DNA of 64,000 bases from assembly GCF_018531495.1 (NCBI RefSeq), contig NZ_JAHDTI010000001.1:806001-870000 (forward strand). The letters run 5' to 3'. The notes beneath the pieces are model-generated. The model saw nothing but the letters and a program-made list of their open reading frames with translations, did not search any database and had not been told where the DNA came from. Shown here piece by piece: positions 1-8,530 of this stretch. Position 1 is the stretch's first letter. Each line of letters starts with the position of its first letter. The stretch comes from Nonomuraea sediminis. GTDB lineage: Bacteria > Actinomycetota > Actinomycetes > Streptosporangiales > Streptosporangiaceae. Position numbers and translations under genes: made by a program.

Positions 1-2
1 CC

Positions 3-1046
3 CGCGGCCAGGTGCTCGCCGACCTGGCCGCCACGCTGCAGGACCTCGACCTGGTACGGCACGCCGCCCACGGCCCGTCACCGCGGGCCGCGATCATGGT
101 CCCGCACGAGTACGTCCACCCCTACGACCCCGCCTCCTACGGCCTGGAGGCCCCGCACGGCCCTTACGTGCCCGCCGAGCTGACCTGGCGCCCGGACCCG
201 AGCGTGAAGCCTCTGGTCCGGGCCTGGCTCAACGCGTTCGTGCTGGCGGCGGGGGCGGGCATGGCCGTCTCGTTCCCCCGGGAGCGCCTGGACGAGGTGT
301 GGCCGTCGGAGCGCCTGGTGATGCTGCCCGCCCCGCTGGCCTCCACCACGACGTCGCTGTGGCACGTGCGCGCCTCCTTCTGGGACGGCGCGCCCGCGTA
401 CCTGGCCGGCGGCGGCACGATCTACGCCTCCCTGTCGGCCGACGTCGCCATCCCCGACCTGGACCGGCTCACCGGCTGCGCGATCGCCGACCGCGCCCCC
501 GCCGCCGACACGGTCACCCTCCGCTTCGTCGAGCCGTGGGGTCCGCTGGAGCCGGGCGCCGTCCTCACGCTCCCCGCGGCCGACGACGACCCGACCCTGC
601 GAGGGGTACGGCTGGCCGTCACGGACCCGTCGGCCCGGGTGGTCGCCGTCGACGCGGACGGCGAGCCGGCCCTGGTCGTTTCGCCGGGGCAGGAGGCCGG
701 CCGGGTCGTCCTGTGCGCCTACCCGGTCGAGCTCCTGCTGGCCCGCGTCCCGGACGCCCACCGCCGCCACGCCGGGTGGAAGGCGCTCTACCAGGGCCTG
801 GCCGACCTGGCCGACGCCCGCGAGGAGGCCTGGGCCGAGGGGGTCACCGGTGGCGCGCTGCACGGCCCCGAAGGCGGGGTGCTCGCCCTCACCAACCACT
901 CCCCCGATCCCGTCGAGGCCACCCTCCACCTGCCCGGGGCGGCGAAAGCCGTACATCTCCTCGAACCCCACGGGAGGCGGCCGATCGGCGAGGCGCGCGT
1001 CCGAGTGGCGGGGCACGGCGCCGCTCTGGTTGTGTGGGACACGTGA
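3..1046 (+). CDS. C-terminal part of a glycoside hydrolase-like protein (5' truncated by window)
   Basis: The reading frame is open from the first complete codon of the window, so the true start lies upstream. About 348 residues are visible. They resemble the C-terminal half of bacterial GH5/GH42-type glycosidases: an alpha/beta region with aromatic patches (residues such as SLWHVRASFWDG), then beta-sandwich-like sequence ending in GHGAALVVWDT. No catalytic glutamate pair can be assigned in this portion. The stop codon overlaps the start of the next gene (GTGA), so the GntR-type regulator downstream is translationally coupled and probably senses a sugar connected with this enzyme. The family assignment is tentative because the diagnostic N-terminal barrel is missing. 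Confidence 0.5.
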   Translation, partial: RGQVLADLAATLQDLDLVRHAAHGPSPRAAIMVPHEYVHPYDPASYGLEAPHGPYVPAELTWRPDPSVKPLVRAWLNAFVLAAGAGMAVSFPRERLDEVWPSERLVMLPAPLASTTTSLWHVRASFWDGAPAYLAGGGTIYASLSADVAIPDLDRLTGCAIADRAPAADTVTLRFVEPWGPLEPGAVLTLPAADDDPTLRGVRLAVTDPSARVVAVDADGEPALVVSPGQEAGRVVLCAYPVELLLARVPDAHRRHAGWKALYQGLADLADAREEAWAEGVTGGALHGPEGGVLALTNHSPDPVEATLHLPGAAKAVHLLEPHGRRPIGEARVRVAGHGAALVVWDT

Positions 1047-1816
1047 GCGTCTTCAGCGGCGGACCCATCAAGCTCGAACAGGGTCCGATCCCCCTGCACT
1101 ACCAGGTGTACCAGCACATTCGCGACGCGCTCGACCGCGGGGCGCTCCGCCCGGGCGACCGGCTGCCCGGCGAGCGGGAACTGTGCGACTTCTACAGCTG
1201 CAGCCTGATCACCGTGCGGCGGGCGCTGGACGAGCTCACCCGCGACCGCCGCCTGGTGCGTATGCGCGGCCGCGGCACCTACGTCACCGAGGCGCCCGTC
1301 GAGCGGAACCTGCAGCTGCTCGGCTCGTTCACCCAGGAGATGCGCGCGGCCGGGATCGAGCCCTCCTCCCGGCTGCTGGCCGCCCGCGAGGAGCCCGCCT
1401 CCGGCGTGGTGGCCGCCGCGCTGCGCCTGGAGCCCGGCGCGGCCACCATCTACCTGGAGCGGCTGCGGCTGGCCGACGGCGAACCCCTGGTGGTCGAGGA
1501 GGTGCACCTGCCCGCCGCCCGCTTCCCCGGGCTGCTTGAAGAGGACCTGGAGGGCGGCTCGCTGTACGGGCTGCTGGCCGACCGCTACGACACGCGGCTC
1601 GACCACGCCGAGGAGACCATCGAGCCGGTGGCGCTCGGCACCCGCGAGGCCGAGCTGCTCGACCAGCGGCGCGGCAGGCCCGCCCTGCTGATCGAGCTGC
1701 TCGCCTTCGACCAGCAGGGCAGGCCGGTCGAGCACTGCCGCAGCGTGGTGCGCGGCGACCGGGCCCGCTACCGGGTCGCCGCGCAGGGTTCACGCGCGAT
1801 CCTGGACCTCAGGTGA
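1043..1816 (+). CDS. GntR/HutC-family transcriptional regulator
   Basis: A 257-residue DNA-binding repressor or activator. The GTG start overlaps the stop of the upstream glycosidase gene by four bases. Residues about 10-75 form the GntR winged helix (PLHYQVYQHIRDAL, then PGDRLPGERELCDFY and VRRALDELTRDRRLVRMRGRGTYV). Residues about 95-250 match the UTRA ligand-binding fold of HutC-type GntR proteins, with a typical P-x-x-x-V-x-R-D-R-x-R end. UTRA domains bind sugar phosphates, amino acids or related small ligands, so control of the coupled hydrolase by a carbohydrate signal is a fair inference. Its 3' end overlaps the convergent gene by eight bases. Confidence 0.88.
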   Translation: MSVFSGGPIKLEQGPIPLHYQVYQHIRDALDRGALRPGDRLPGERELCDFYSCSLITVRRALDELTRDRRLVRMRGRGTYVTEAPVERNLQLLGSFTQEMRAAGIEPSSRLLAAREEPASGVVAAALRLEPGAATIYLERLRLADGEPLVVEEVHLPAARFPGLLEEDLEGGSLYGLLADRYDTRLDHAEETIEPVALGTREAELLDQRRGRPALLIELLAFDQQGRPVEHCRSVVRGDRARYRVAAQGSRAILDLR

Positions 1817-3320
1817 GCCGGTCCGTCACGCCGCGGATGGCGGACTGAAGCTGGGAGTCGCCCGGCACCTCCTGGACGAAGTACCACCAGAAGCAGCCGC
1901 CGACGCTGCGCGCGTAGCCGAGGGCGGCGGCGTAGTACTGGGCCGCCACCGCGCGCCTGCCGGCCAGTGTGTCGCTCTGGTTGAAGGCCCAGTACGCCTT
2001 GGTCGTGTCGGACGACCAGTAGTCGAGCTCCCCGACCGCGATCTTCTGGGCGGGGAACTCGGCCTGCATGGCCCGCATGACCTGGTCGAAGGCCAGCCCC
2101 ATGGGCGCGTCCTCGACGTAGGTGGACAGGGTGACCACGTCCAGGTCCTGCCGGGTCGAGGCGGACAGGTTGGCCCGCGCCCAGTTGAACGTCGACCACT
2201 TCGCCGCGTCCGTGCCCAGCTGCCAGTACAGCGTGAGCACCACCTTGGCCGAGCCCTTGGACCTGATGTAGGCGGCCGCGTCGGCGATCTTGTTCTTGAT
2301 CCGGTCGTTGGCCGGCACCAGCGTGCCGTTGCAGGTGCCGGAGCTGTCGGTGTAGCCGTCCACCCAGCAGCCGTTGACCTCGTTGGCCACCTCCCACGCC
2401 TCGACGCCCGGGTAGGCGTCCACGTAGGCCTTGATCCGCGCCAGGTACTGGGCCCGCGTGTAGCCCGAGGCGAAGGCCGAGTCGATGGGCTGGGCGACGA
2501 CCTTCAGCCCGGCCGCGTGCGCGGCGTTCACGGCGGCCCGGTAGTGCTCGACGTCGCCGTGGTCCACGCCCGGGTCGAACACGATCCGCACCCAGCCGAA
2601 CGGGCTGGTCAGCGTGCCGGCCAGCGACGCCCAGCCGGGGTAGGCGGTCACGTTGTCGACGGTCAGCCCCATCCACGGGTCCGTGCCGTGCGCCTTGGCG
2701 TAGGCCGGGCCGTACTCGCTCAGCAGCAGGTCGTAGGCCGTGTTCACGGCGCTCAGGGCCCGCTGGCCGTATTTGCCCCTGTCGGCGTCGGTGGTGGCGG
2801 CGTCGGCCGAGCCCAGGTTGCTCGCCGCGCTGGCGTAGGCGTTGTCGAAGGCGGCCGAGTGCACGTAGTCGGTCCGTACGGCCAGCGCCGCGTCGAGCCG
2901 CCGCTTGGCGTCCTTGGCGGCCTGGTGGTTGAACACGATCGTGCTGCCCGAGGTGAAGCCGCCGCCGCCGTTGTCGACGATGACGGTGGAGTAGCCGCGC
3001 GTGGTCGGCCAGTTCACCGCGAAGGCCACCGCCTGCCCCGGGATGTCGAAGCGCCAGCGGGCCGGCGATCCGCTCTTGTACAGCGGGTACTCCGTGACGT
3101 CCTGCAGAGTGGCGGGGTCGAGCAGCGCGTCGCTGTCGCTGCCGCCGCTGCCGTGCATCGCGGTCTTCACCTGGGTGGCGGTCAGCTCGGTGCCGTTGCC
3201 GGCGGTGTCGTAGAACTTCAGCACCACCGTGCCGCTCGCGGCGTTGGCCGCCAGCGTGTTGGCCTGGGCGGCCACGAGGGCCGCGACCAGGAGGATGAGA
3301 GCGAGTAAGGCGCGTCTCAT
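1809..3320 (-). CDS. Secreted clan GH-A-like glycoside hydrolase
   Basis: A secreted protein of about 503 residues. The ATG at 3320 is chosen over the GTG-type start further upstream because GGGAG lies about nine bases before it and MRRALLALILLVAALVA then begins a clean signal peptide with a cleavage site near AANA. Residues about 30-190 are an unusual N-terminal module. The C-terminal half looks like a TIM barrel: WEVANEVNG supplies a likely acid/base glutamate after Asn, and IAVGELDYW a likely nucleophile glutamate. This is the GH-A layout of GH5/GH39/GH53-like enzymes, but the exact family cannot be fixed by eye. A perfect palindrome sits at its presumed transcription start (3333-3349), suggesting substrate induction. 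Confidence 0.7.
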   Translation of the reverse strand: MRRALLALILLVAALVAAQANTLAANAASGTVVLKFYDTAGNGTELTATQVKTAMHGSGGSDSDALLDPATLQDVTEYPLYKSGSPARWRFDIPGQAVAFAVNWPTTRGYSTVIVDNGGGGFTSGSTIVFNHQAAKDAKRRLDAALAVRTDYVHSAAFDNAYASAASNLGSADAATTDADRGKYGQRALSAVNTAYDLLLSEYGPAYAKAHGTDPWMGLTVDNVTAYPGWASLAGTLTSPFGWVRIVFDPGVDHGDVEHYRAAVNAAHAAGLKVVAQPIDSAFASGYTRAQYLARIKAYVDAYPGVEAWEVANEVNGCWVDGYTDSSGTCNGTLVPANDRIKNKIADAAAYIRSKGSAKVVLTLYWQLGTDAAKWSTFNWARANLSASTRQDLDVVTLSTYVEDAPMGLAFDQVMRAMQAEFPAQKIAVGELDYWSSDTTKAYWAFNQSDTLAGRRAVAAQYYAAALGYARSVGGCFWWYFVQEVPGDSQLQSAIRGVTDRLT

Positions 3321-3332
3321 GCGATCATCTCC

Positions 3333-3355
3333 CTTCGATCGCATCGAAGATTATA
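3333..3355 (-). promoter_or_regulatory. Promoter -10 and palindromic operator of the secreted glycosidase
   Basis: Reading the minus strand, TATAAT (3355-3350) is a perfect -10 box. Immediately downstream, over the expected start point, is CTTCGAT-CGC-ATCGAAG (3333-3349), an inverted repeat with perfect 7-base arms. A repressor bound here would block initiation. No convincing -35 is visible. The GntR regulator encoded at 1043-1816 and the SARP regulator on the other side are the nearest candidate binders. Confidence 0.55.
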
Positions 3356-3402
3356 AGTTTATGAGAAGGATGCCTAGCCCCCCATGCGGCAGAATCGGCG
3401 TC

Positions 3403-6400
3403 GTGCGATTCTGCGTCCTGGGTCCCCTGGAGGTGCGCTCGTCCGACGGAGAGCTCCTCCCCCTCGGCGGGCCCCGGCCGCGCGCCGTCCTGGCCATGCT
3501 GCTGCTCGAGGCCGGGCGGATGGTGCCGGTCGAGCGGCTCATCGACGGCCAGTACGGCCAGGAGCCCCCGGCGGGGGCCGCCAACGCGGTGCAGGCGCAG
3601 ATCTCCAGGATCCGCCGCAACCTGCCCGCCGACCTGGTCGAGTTCCACGGCACCGGCTACCGGCTGGCGGTCGAGCCGGAGGACGTTGACGTGCACCGCT
3701 TCGAGCGGCTTGCCCGCGAGGGGCGGCGGCTGCTGGCCGCCGGGCAGCCCGCCGCGGCGGCGGCCGAGCTGCGCGAGGGGCTGGAGCTGTGGCGCGGCCC
3801 CGCGCTGGCCGACGTGGCCGACGTGCCGTTCGCCGCCACCCAGATCACCAGGCTGGAGGAGCTGCGGCTCGACGCCACCGAGGACCTCCTCGAGGCCGAG
3901 CTGGCCCTGCCTGACGCCAGTCCCGTCGCCGGGCTCCAGCGCCTGGTCGCCGAACACCCGCTGCGGGAGCGCCCGCGCGGGCTGCTCATGCGCGCCCTGC
4001 ACGCGGCGGGCCGCTCCTCCGAGGCGCTGGCCGGCTACGAAGAGGCGCGCAAGCTGCTGGCCGAGGAGCTGGGCGCCGACCCGTCACCCGAGCTGCGCGC
4101 CGTCCACCTGGCGATCCTCCGCGGCGACCAGCAGCGCGAGCGCGCCGCCCGCCCCGGGCTGCCCACCCAGCTGACCAGCTTCGTCGGCAGGGAGCGCGAG
4201 CTGGCCCGCCTCGCCGAGCTCGGCCAGGCACGGCTGATCACCATCACCGGGCCAGGCGGCACCGGCAAGACCCGGCTGGCGCTCGAGTACGCCGCCGCGC
4301 GCCACGGCGAGGCCTGCCTCGTCGACCTGTCCCTCGTGGACGACCCCGGGCAGGTGGCGCCGGCCGTGCTCGGCGCGCTCGGGCTGCGCGAGAGCGGGCT
4401 CGGCCCGCCCGCGCCCAGCGGCGCGAGCGCCACCGAGCGCCTGCTGGCGGCGCTGGCCGGGCAGGAGCTGCTGCTCGTGCTCGACAACTGCGAGCACGTC
4501 ATCGACACCGCCGCCACGCTGGCCCGGCGCCTGCTGGCCGCCTGCCCGGGCCTGACCGTGCTGGCCACCAGCAGGGAACCCCTCGGCCTCACCGGCGAGC
4601 ACCTGCTCCCCCTGCAGCCGCTGCCCCTGCCTGCCGAACCTCCCGGCGAGGCCGGGGCCGCGCTGGCCTTCCCCGCGGTGCGGCTGTTCGCCGATCGGGC
4701 CTCGGCCGTGCGGCCGGGGTTCCAGGTCGAGCCGGGCAACCTGGCCGCGGTGCTGCGGATCTGCACGGCGCTCGAGGGGCTGCCGCTGGCGATCGAGCTG
4801 GCCGCCGCGCGGGTGCGCACGTTCGCGGTGGAGGAGATCGCCGCCCGGCTGGCCGAGCACGGCCGCTTCCGACTGCTGTCGCGCGGCGACCGCACGGCCG
4901 CCGCGCGCCACCGGACGCTGCACGCCGTGGTCGAGTGGAGCTGGGACCTGCTCGACACCGACGAACAGACACTGGCCAGGCGCTTCTCGGCGTTCTCCGG
5001 CGGCGCGCGGCTGGCGGCCATCGAGCGGGTGTGCGGGCGGGACGGGGCCGATCTGATCGCCGACCTCGTCGACAAGTCGCTGGTCGAGACCGACGGCGAG
5101 CGCTACCAGATGCTCGACACGATCCGGCTGTTCTGCGCCGACCGGCTCGCCGAGTCCGCCGAGCACGACCGGGTACTCGCCGCGCACGCCGCCTACGTCC
5201 TCGACCTGGCCGAGGGGACCGAGCCGCACCTGTTCACCGCCGACCAGCTGGACTGGCTGGCGCTGCTCGACGCCGACGAGGCCAATGTCAGGGCCGCGCT
5301 GCGCTGGACCGTGCGGCACGACCACGAGACGGCGCTGCGGCTGATCACCACGCTGGCGATGTACTGGTGGCTGAGCGGGCGCCGCGGCCAGGCGGTACGG
5401 CCTGCCGTACGGCTGCTCGAGGAGCTGGGCGAGACGGTGCCGGCGGGCATGGAGGAGGAATACCTGGTCACCGTGCTGCACGCGGGACCCGAGGCCGGGG
5501 CGCGGTGCTGGGAGCGGGCGAGGGCCATCGTGCGCGAGCGTGACGCGCCGCCGCGCCACCCGTTCTCCGCGGCGCTGTGGGGAATGGTGGCCGGGCCGCC
5601 CGAGGAGGGCACCGAGATAGCGGCGCTCGGCTCCGACCCGTGGAGCAGGGCGCTGGAGCGGCTGAGCGTCGGGCTGCTGCGGACGCTGAGCGGGGAGATC
5701 GCCGACGCCGAGCCCGAGCTTGCGGCGGCGCTGGCGCAGTTCAGGGACGTGGGCGAGCGATGGGGCACCGCGCAGGCGCTGGACGCGCTCGCATCACTGG
5801 CCGGCTGGCGCGGCGAGTGGGAGCGGTCGCGCGCCCTCTGGGACGAGGCGCTTGACCTGCTGGGACAGCTCGGCGCCGACGAGGAGATCGTGGACGTGCT
5901 GTGCCGCCAGGCCGACGGGCTGTGGCGGTCGGGCTCGGCGCAGGCCGCGTGGGCGGCCGCGCATCGCGCGCTCGAGCTGGCCCGGCGCACGGGCAGCGCG
6001 TTCAGCGTCGCCGTGGCGCAGCTCGCCCTCGCGGAGCTGGCCCGCTGGCAGGCGGACCATGCCCAGGCCGCCGAGCGCTACGACGCCGGGCTGGCCGCGC
6101 AGGCGGGCGGCTTCACCACCGGCGGGCTCAGGGCGCGTTGCTTCCTCGGCCACGCCCGGGTGGCGCAGACCCGGGGGGACCTGCGAGAGGCGGAGCTTCG
6201 CCTCCGCCAGGCCCTGGAAGAGGCGAGCGGGTCACCGATCACCTCGGACCAGGCCGCGGTCGCCGAGGGGATGGCCGGGCTCGCCCTGCTGGAAGGGGCC
6301 GCGGAGCGCGCCGCCCTGCTGCTCGGCATCGGCGTGGCCCTGCGGGGCACCACCGTGGCGGGCGACCCCGACGTGGCCGCGGTGGCCGGGCAGGCCACCG

Positions 6401-6501
6401 CCGCGATCGGCGCCGAGGCCTTCGCCGCCGCCTACGCTACGGGCTCGGCGATGACCCGCGATGAGGCCCTGACAGTGCTCGGGGCGACTGTCAGCCGGTA
6501 G
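3403..6501 (+). CDS. AfsR/SARP-family regulator with NB-ARC ATPase and TPR domains
   Basis: A large (about 1032 residues) cytoplasmic transcriptional activator. The GTG giving MRFCVLGPLEV is chosen because SARP proteins begin this way; an in-frame ATG at 3361 would add 14 unrelated residues. Order: OmpR-like winged helix (1-90), BTAD domain (about 95-240, ending EELGADPSPELRAVHLAIL), STAND/NB-ARC ATPase with Walker A GPGGTGKTR (Lys289), Walker B LLLVLDN and an ATSREPLGL sensor, then alpha-helical TPR-like repeats to the end. Such proteins activate secondary-metabolite or morphogenesis genes after nucleotide-dependent oligomerisation. The next genes, a monooxygenase and a methyltransferase, are possible local targets. 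That link is inference. Confidence 0.9.
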   Translation: MRFCVLGPLEVRSSDGELLPLGGPRPRAVLAMLLLEAGRMVPVERLIDGQYGQEPPAGAANAVQAQISRIRRNLPADLVEFHGTGYRLAVEPEDVDVHRFERLAREGRRLLAAGQPAAAAAELREGLELWRGPALADVADVPFAATQITRLEELRLDATEDLLEAELALPDASPVAGLQRLVAEHPLRERPRGLLMRALHAAGRSSEALAGYEEARKLLAEELGADPSPELRAVHLAILRGDQQRERAARPGLPTQLTSFVGRERELARLAELGQARLITITGPGGTGKTRLALEYAAARHGEACLVDLSLVDDPGQVAPAVLGALGLRESGLGPPAPSGASATERLLAALAGQELLLVLDNCEHVIDTAATLARRLLAACPGLTVLATSREPLGLTGEHLLPLQPLPLPAEPPGEAGAALAFPAVRLFADRASAVRPGFQVEPGNLAAVLRICTALEGLPLAIELAAARVRTFAVEEIAARLAEHGRFRLLSRGDRTAAARHRTLHAVVEWSWDLLDTDEQTLARRFSAFSGGARLAAIERVCGRDGADLIADLVDKSLVETDGERYQMLDTIRLFCADRLAESAEHDRVLAAHAAYVLDLAEGTEPHLFTADQLDWLALLDADEANVRAALRWTVRHDHETALRLITTLAMYWWLSGRRGQAVRPAVRLLEELGETVPAGMEEEYLVTVLHAGPEAGARCWERARAIVRERDAPPRHPFSAALWGMVAGPPEEGTEIAALGSDPWSRALERLSVGLLRTLSGEIADAEPELAAALAQFRDVGERWGTAQALDALASLAGWRGEWERSRALWDEALDLLGQLGADEEIVDVLCRQADGLWRSGSAQAAWAAAHRALELARRTGSAFSVAVAQLALAELARWQADHAQAAERYDAGLAAQAGGFTTGGLRARCFLGHARVAQTRGDLREAELRLRQALEEASGSPITSDQAAVAEGMAGLALLEGAAERAALLLGIGVALRGTTVAGDPDVAAVAGQATAAIGAEAFAAAYATGSAMTRDEALTVLGATVSR

Positions 6502-6517
6502 TCCATGGGCTGTCAGC
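6469..6517. promoter_or_regulatory. Inverted plus direct repeat upstream of the FAD monooxygenase gene
   Basis: CTGACAGT (6469-6476) and ACTGTCAG (6487-6494) are perfect 8-base inverted repeats 10 bases apart at the very end of the SARP gene. A third copy of CTGTCAGC follows at 6510-6517, exactly 22 bases after the copy at 6488-6495. SARP proteins are known to bind direct repeats on an 11-base or 22-base helical period, so this may be the SARP site controlling the gene at 6540. It could instead be a TetR-like operator or an RNA hairpin. Confidence 0.4.
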
Positions 6518-6539
6518 GGGGGCGGCGAACCTTCATGGC

Positions 6540-7703
6540 ATGAAGAACACCAACGTCCTCATCTCCGGCGCCAGCATCGGCGGCCCCGCCCTGGCCTACT
6601 GGCTCACCCGCTTCGGCTTCAACGTCACCGTGGTCGAGAAGGCCCCGTCCCTGCGGCCCGGCGGACAGAACGTCGACTTCAAGGGCGGCCCGCACTTCGA
6701 GGTCCTGACCAGGATGGGCGTCCTGGACGAGGTCAGGCGGCTGCAGACCGGCGGGATCGACGTGGAGATCATCGACGCCGACGGCCGCAGGCTGACCCTG
6801 ATGCCGGGCGAGTTCACCGGCGGCGAGCTGGAGATCCAGCGCGGCGACCTGGCCCGCGTCCTGTACGACAGGACCAGGCAGACCTGCGAGTACGTCTTCG
6901 GCGACTCGATCACCTCGCTCACCCAGACGCCCGGCGGCGTGCACGTCACCTTCGAACGCGGCGGGCCGCGCACCTTCGACCTGGTCGTCGGCGCCGACGG
7001 CATCCACTCCAACGTGCGCCGGCTGGCCTTCGGCCCCGAGTCCGACCACGTCCGCTTCCTCGGCCACTACTACGCGCTGGTGGACATCTCCGCCGGCGAC
7101 TTCGGCCCTGTCGGCAAGATGTACAACGAGCCCGGCAGGATGGCCTCCCTCGGCGGCCCGAAGGCGCCCGGGTTCTTCGTCTTCCGCTCCGAGCCGCTCG
7201 AGTACGACCGCCACGACATGGAGGAGCAGCGCCTGGTGCTGCTGCGCGCCTACGAGGGCCTGAAGTGGCGGGGCCCGGCGATCCTCGAGGCGATCAAGGA
7301 GTCCAAGGACGTCTACCTCGACACCGTCAGCCAGGTCAGGGTGGACACCTACGGCAAGGGCCGGGTCGCGCTGCTCGGCGACGCCGCCTACGGCAACACC
7401 CTGGCCGGCTTCGGCACCGGGCTGGCCCTGGTCGGGGCGTACGTGCTGGCGGGCGAGCTGGCCCTGGCGGGCGGCGACCACCGAGTGGGCTTCCAGCGCT
7501 ACCACGACGAGTTCAGCACCTACGCCAAAATCTCCAAGAACGGCAACGCGGGCCCGTTCCTCGCGCCCGCCACGCCGGCCAGGATCCGGATGCGCAACCT
7601 GATGTTCAAGAGCAGCTTCGTCTTCGGGGCGATGATGAAGCTCACCGACAAGTTCGCCACCAACATCACACTGAAGGACTACGAATCGCTCCTTTCACGC
7701 TAA
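6540..7703 (+). CDS. FAD-dependent monooxygenase (UbiH/PhzS-like)
   Basis: A 387-residue flavoprotein hydroxylase that would use NAD(P)H and O2 on an aromatic or polyketide-like substrate. Visible motifs are the Rossmann dinucleotide fold near the N-terminus (LISGASIGGPALAYWL then VVEKA), the DG motif in LVVGADGIHSNVRR, and the GD motif in GRVALLGDAAYGNTLAGFGTGLALVGA, which binds the ribityl and phosphate groups of FAD. Length is normal. It starts with ATG 38 bases after the SARP gene, behind the repeats at 6469-6517, and is followed 35 bases later by a methyltransferase gene, suggesting a small tailoring unit. The substrate is unknown. Confidence 0.9.
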   Translation: MKNTNVLISGASIGGPALAYWLTRFGFNVTVVEKAPSLRPGGQNVDFKGGPHFEVLTRMGVLDEVRRLQTGGIDVEIIDADGRRLTLMPGEFTGGELEIQRGDLARVLYDRTRQTCEYVFGDSITSLTQTPGGVHVTFERGGPRTFDLVVGADGIHSNVRRLAFGPESDHVRFLGHYYALVDISAGDFGPVGKMYNEPGRMASLGGPKAPGFFVFRSEPLEYDRHDMEEQRLVLLRAYEGLKWRGPAILEAIKESKDVYLDTVSQVRVDTYGKGRVALLGDAAYGNTLAGFGTGLALVGAYVLAGELALAGGDHRVGFQRYHDEFSTYAKISKNGNAGPFLAPATPARIRMRNLMFKSSFVFGAMMKLTDKFATNITLKDYESLLSR

Positions 7704-7706
7704 AGT

Positions 7707-7724
7707 CGATCATCGCGATGATCG
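7707..7724. promoter_or_regulatory. 18-bp perfect palindrome between monooxygenase and methyltransferase genes
   Basis: CGATCATCGCGATGATCG is an uninterrupted 18-base perfect palindrome in a 35-base gap, 14 bases before the methyltransferase ATG. It may be an operator for a dimeric repressor. As RNA it could form a cruciform-like hairpin next to the ribosome-binding site GAAGGA. Confidence 0.5.
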
Positions 7725-7738
7725 TGAAGGAGCCCCCC

Positions 7739-8527
7739 ATGGCCGACCCGACCGGGATCGACACCACCCGACCCAGCATCGCCAGGGCCTACGACGTGGT
7801 CCTGCACGGCAAGGACAACTTCGAGGTCGACCGGGCCTTCGTCGCCGAGATCGTGAAGGTCGTCCCGGAGATCTACGACGTTGCCGCCTACAACAGGCAG
7901 ATGCTCGGCAGGGGCGTGCGCTACCTGGTCGGCCAGGGCCTGACCCAGTTCCTCGACCTGGGATCCGGCCTGCCCACCGTGGAGAACACCCACCAGGTGG
8001 CCCAGCGCGCCGACCCAGGGGCCAGGACCGTGTACGTCGACAACGACCCGATGGTCCTGGCGCACGGCCGGGCCCTGCTGGCCGACAACGACAGGACCGC
8101 GGTCCTGGCCTCAGACCTGCGCGACCCGGCCGCCATCCTGGCCGACCCCAAGCTCCAGCGCCTGATCGACCTGGACAGGCCGGTGGCCGTCATGCTGGTC
8201 GGCATCCTGCACCACCTGCACGACGACGAGGACCCGCGCGGCATCGTCGAGGCCTACATGGCGGCCGTGCCCTCGGGCAGCCACCTGTTCATCACCCACT
8301 TCTGCGACTCGAGCCAGGACGCCCGCGACGCCGAGCGCAAGTTCCTCGCCCTGCTCGGCACCGGCCGCTTCCGCACCCCCGAGGAGATCACCGCCTTCTT
8401 CGACGGGTTCGACCTGGTGGAGCCGGGTGTGGTGGCGCTCCCGCGGTGGCGGCCTGAAGAGCCGGTGCCGAGCGAGCTCACGGTCGGTCAGCGCCTGATG
8501 TACGGCGGCATCGCCCGCAAGCCCTAA
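7739..8527 (+). CDS. SAM-dependent methyltransferase (PF04672/DUF574 type)
   Basis: A 262-residue class I methyltransferase of the actinobacterial PF04672 family. The ATG at 7739 has GAAGGA eight bases upstream. Family hallmarks are visible: N-terminal PSIARAYDVVLHGKDNFEVDR, the SAM-binding FLDLGSGLPTVENTHQVAQ, VYVDNDPMVLAHGRALL, and the closing GGIARKP. The substrates of this expanded family are mostly unknown. It follows an FAD monooxygenase and may modify the same small molecule. A paralogue of the same family lies at 12200-13009 with the same MYGGIARKP-like ending. Confidence 0.88.
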   Translation: MADPTGIDTTRPSIARAYDVVLHGKDNFEVDRAFVAEIVKVVPEIYDVAAYNRQMLGRGVRYLVGQGLTQFLDLGSGLPTVENTHQVAQRADPGARTVYVDNDPMVLAHGRALLADNDRTAVLASDLRDPAAILADPKLQRLIDLDRPVAVMLVGILHHLHDDEDPRGIVEAYMAAVPSGSHLFITHFCDSSQDARDAERKFLALLGTGRFRTPEEITAFFDGFDLVEPGVVALPRWRPEEPVPSELTVGQRLMYGGIARKP

Positions 8528-8530
8528 CCG

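Noticed and set aside
78..1016. Long open frames antisense to real genes throughout
   Set aside because: They are a by-product of about 70 percent GC, lack ribosome-binding sites and have low-complexity Arg/Gly/Pro or His/Gln products.
3361..3402. ATG at 3361 as the SARP start
   Set aside because: It adds residues unlike any SARP N-terminus, while the GTG at 3403 begins with the typical MRFxVLGPLEV.
3403..8527. A complete secondary-metabolite gene cluster
   Set aside because: A SARP regulator, a monooxygenase and a methyltransferase are present but no core biosynthetic enzyme (PKS, NRPS, terpene or RiPP) was found in the window.
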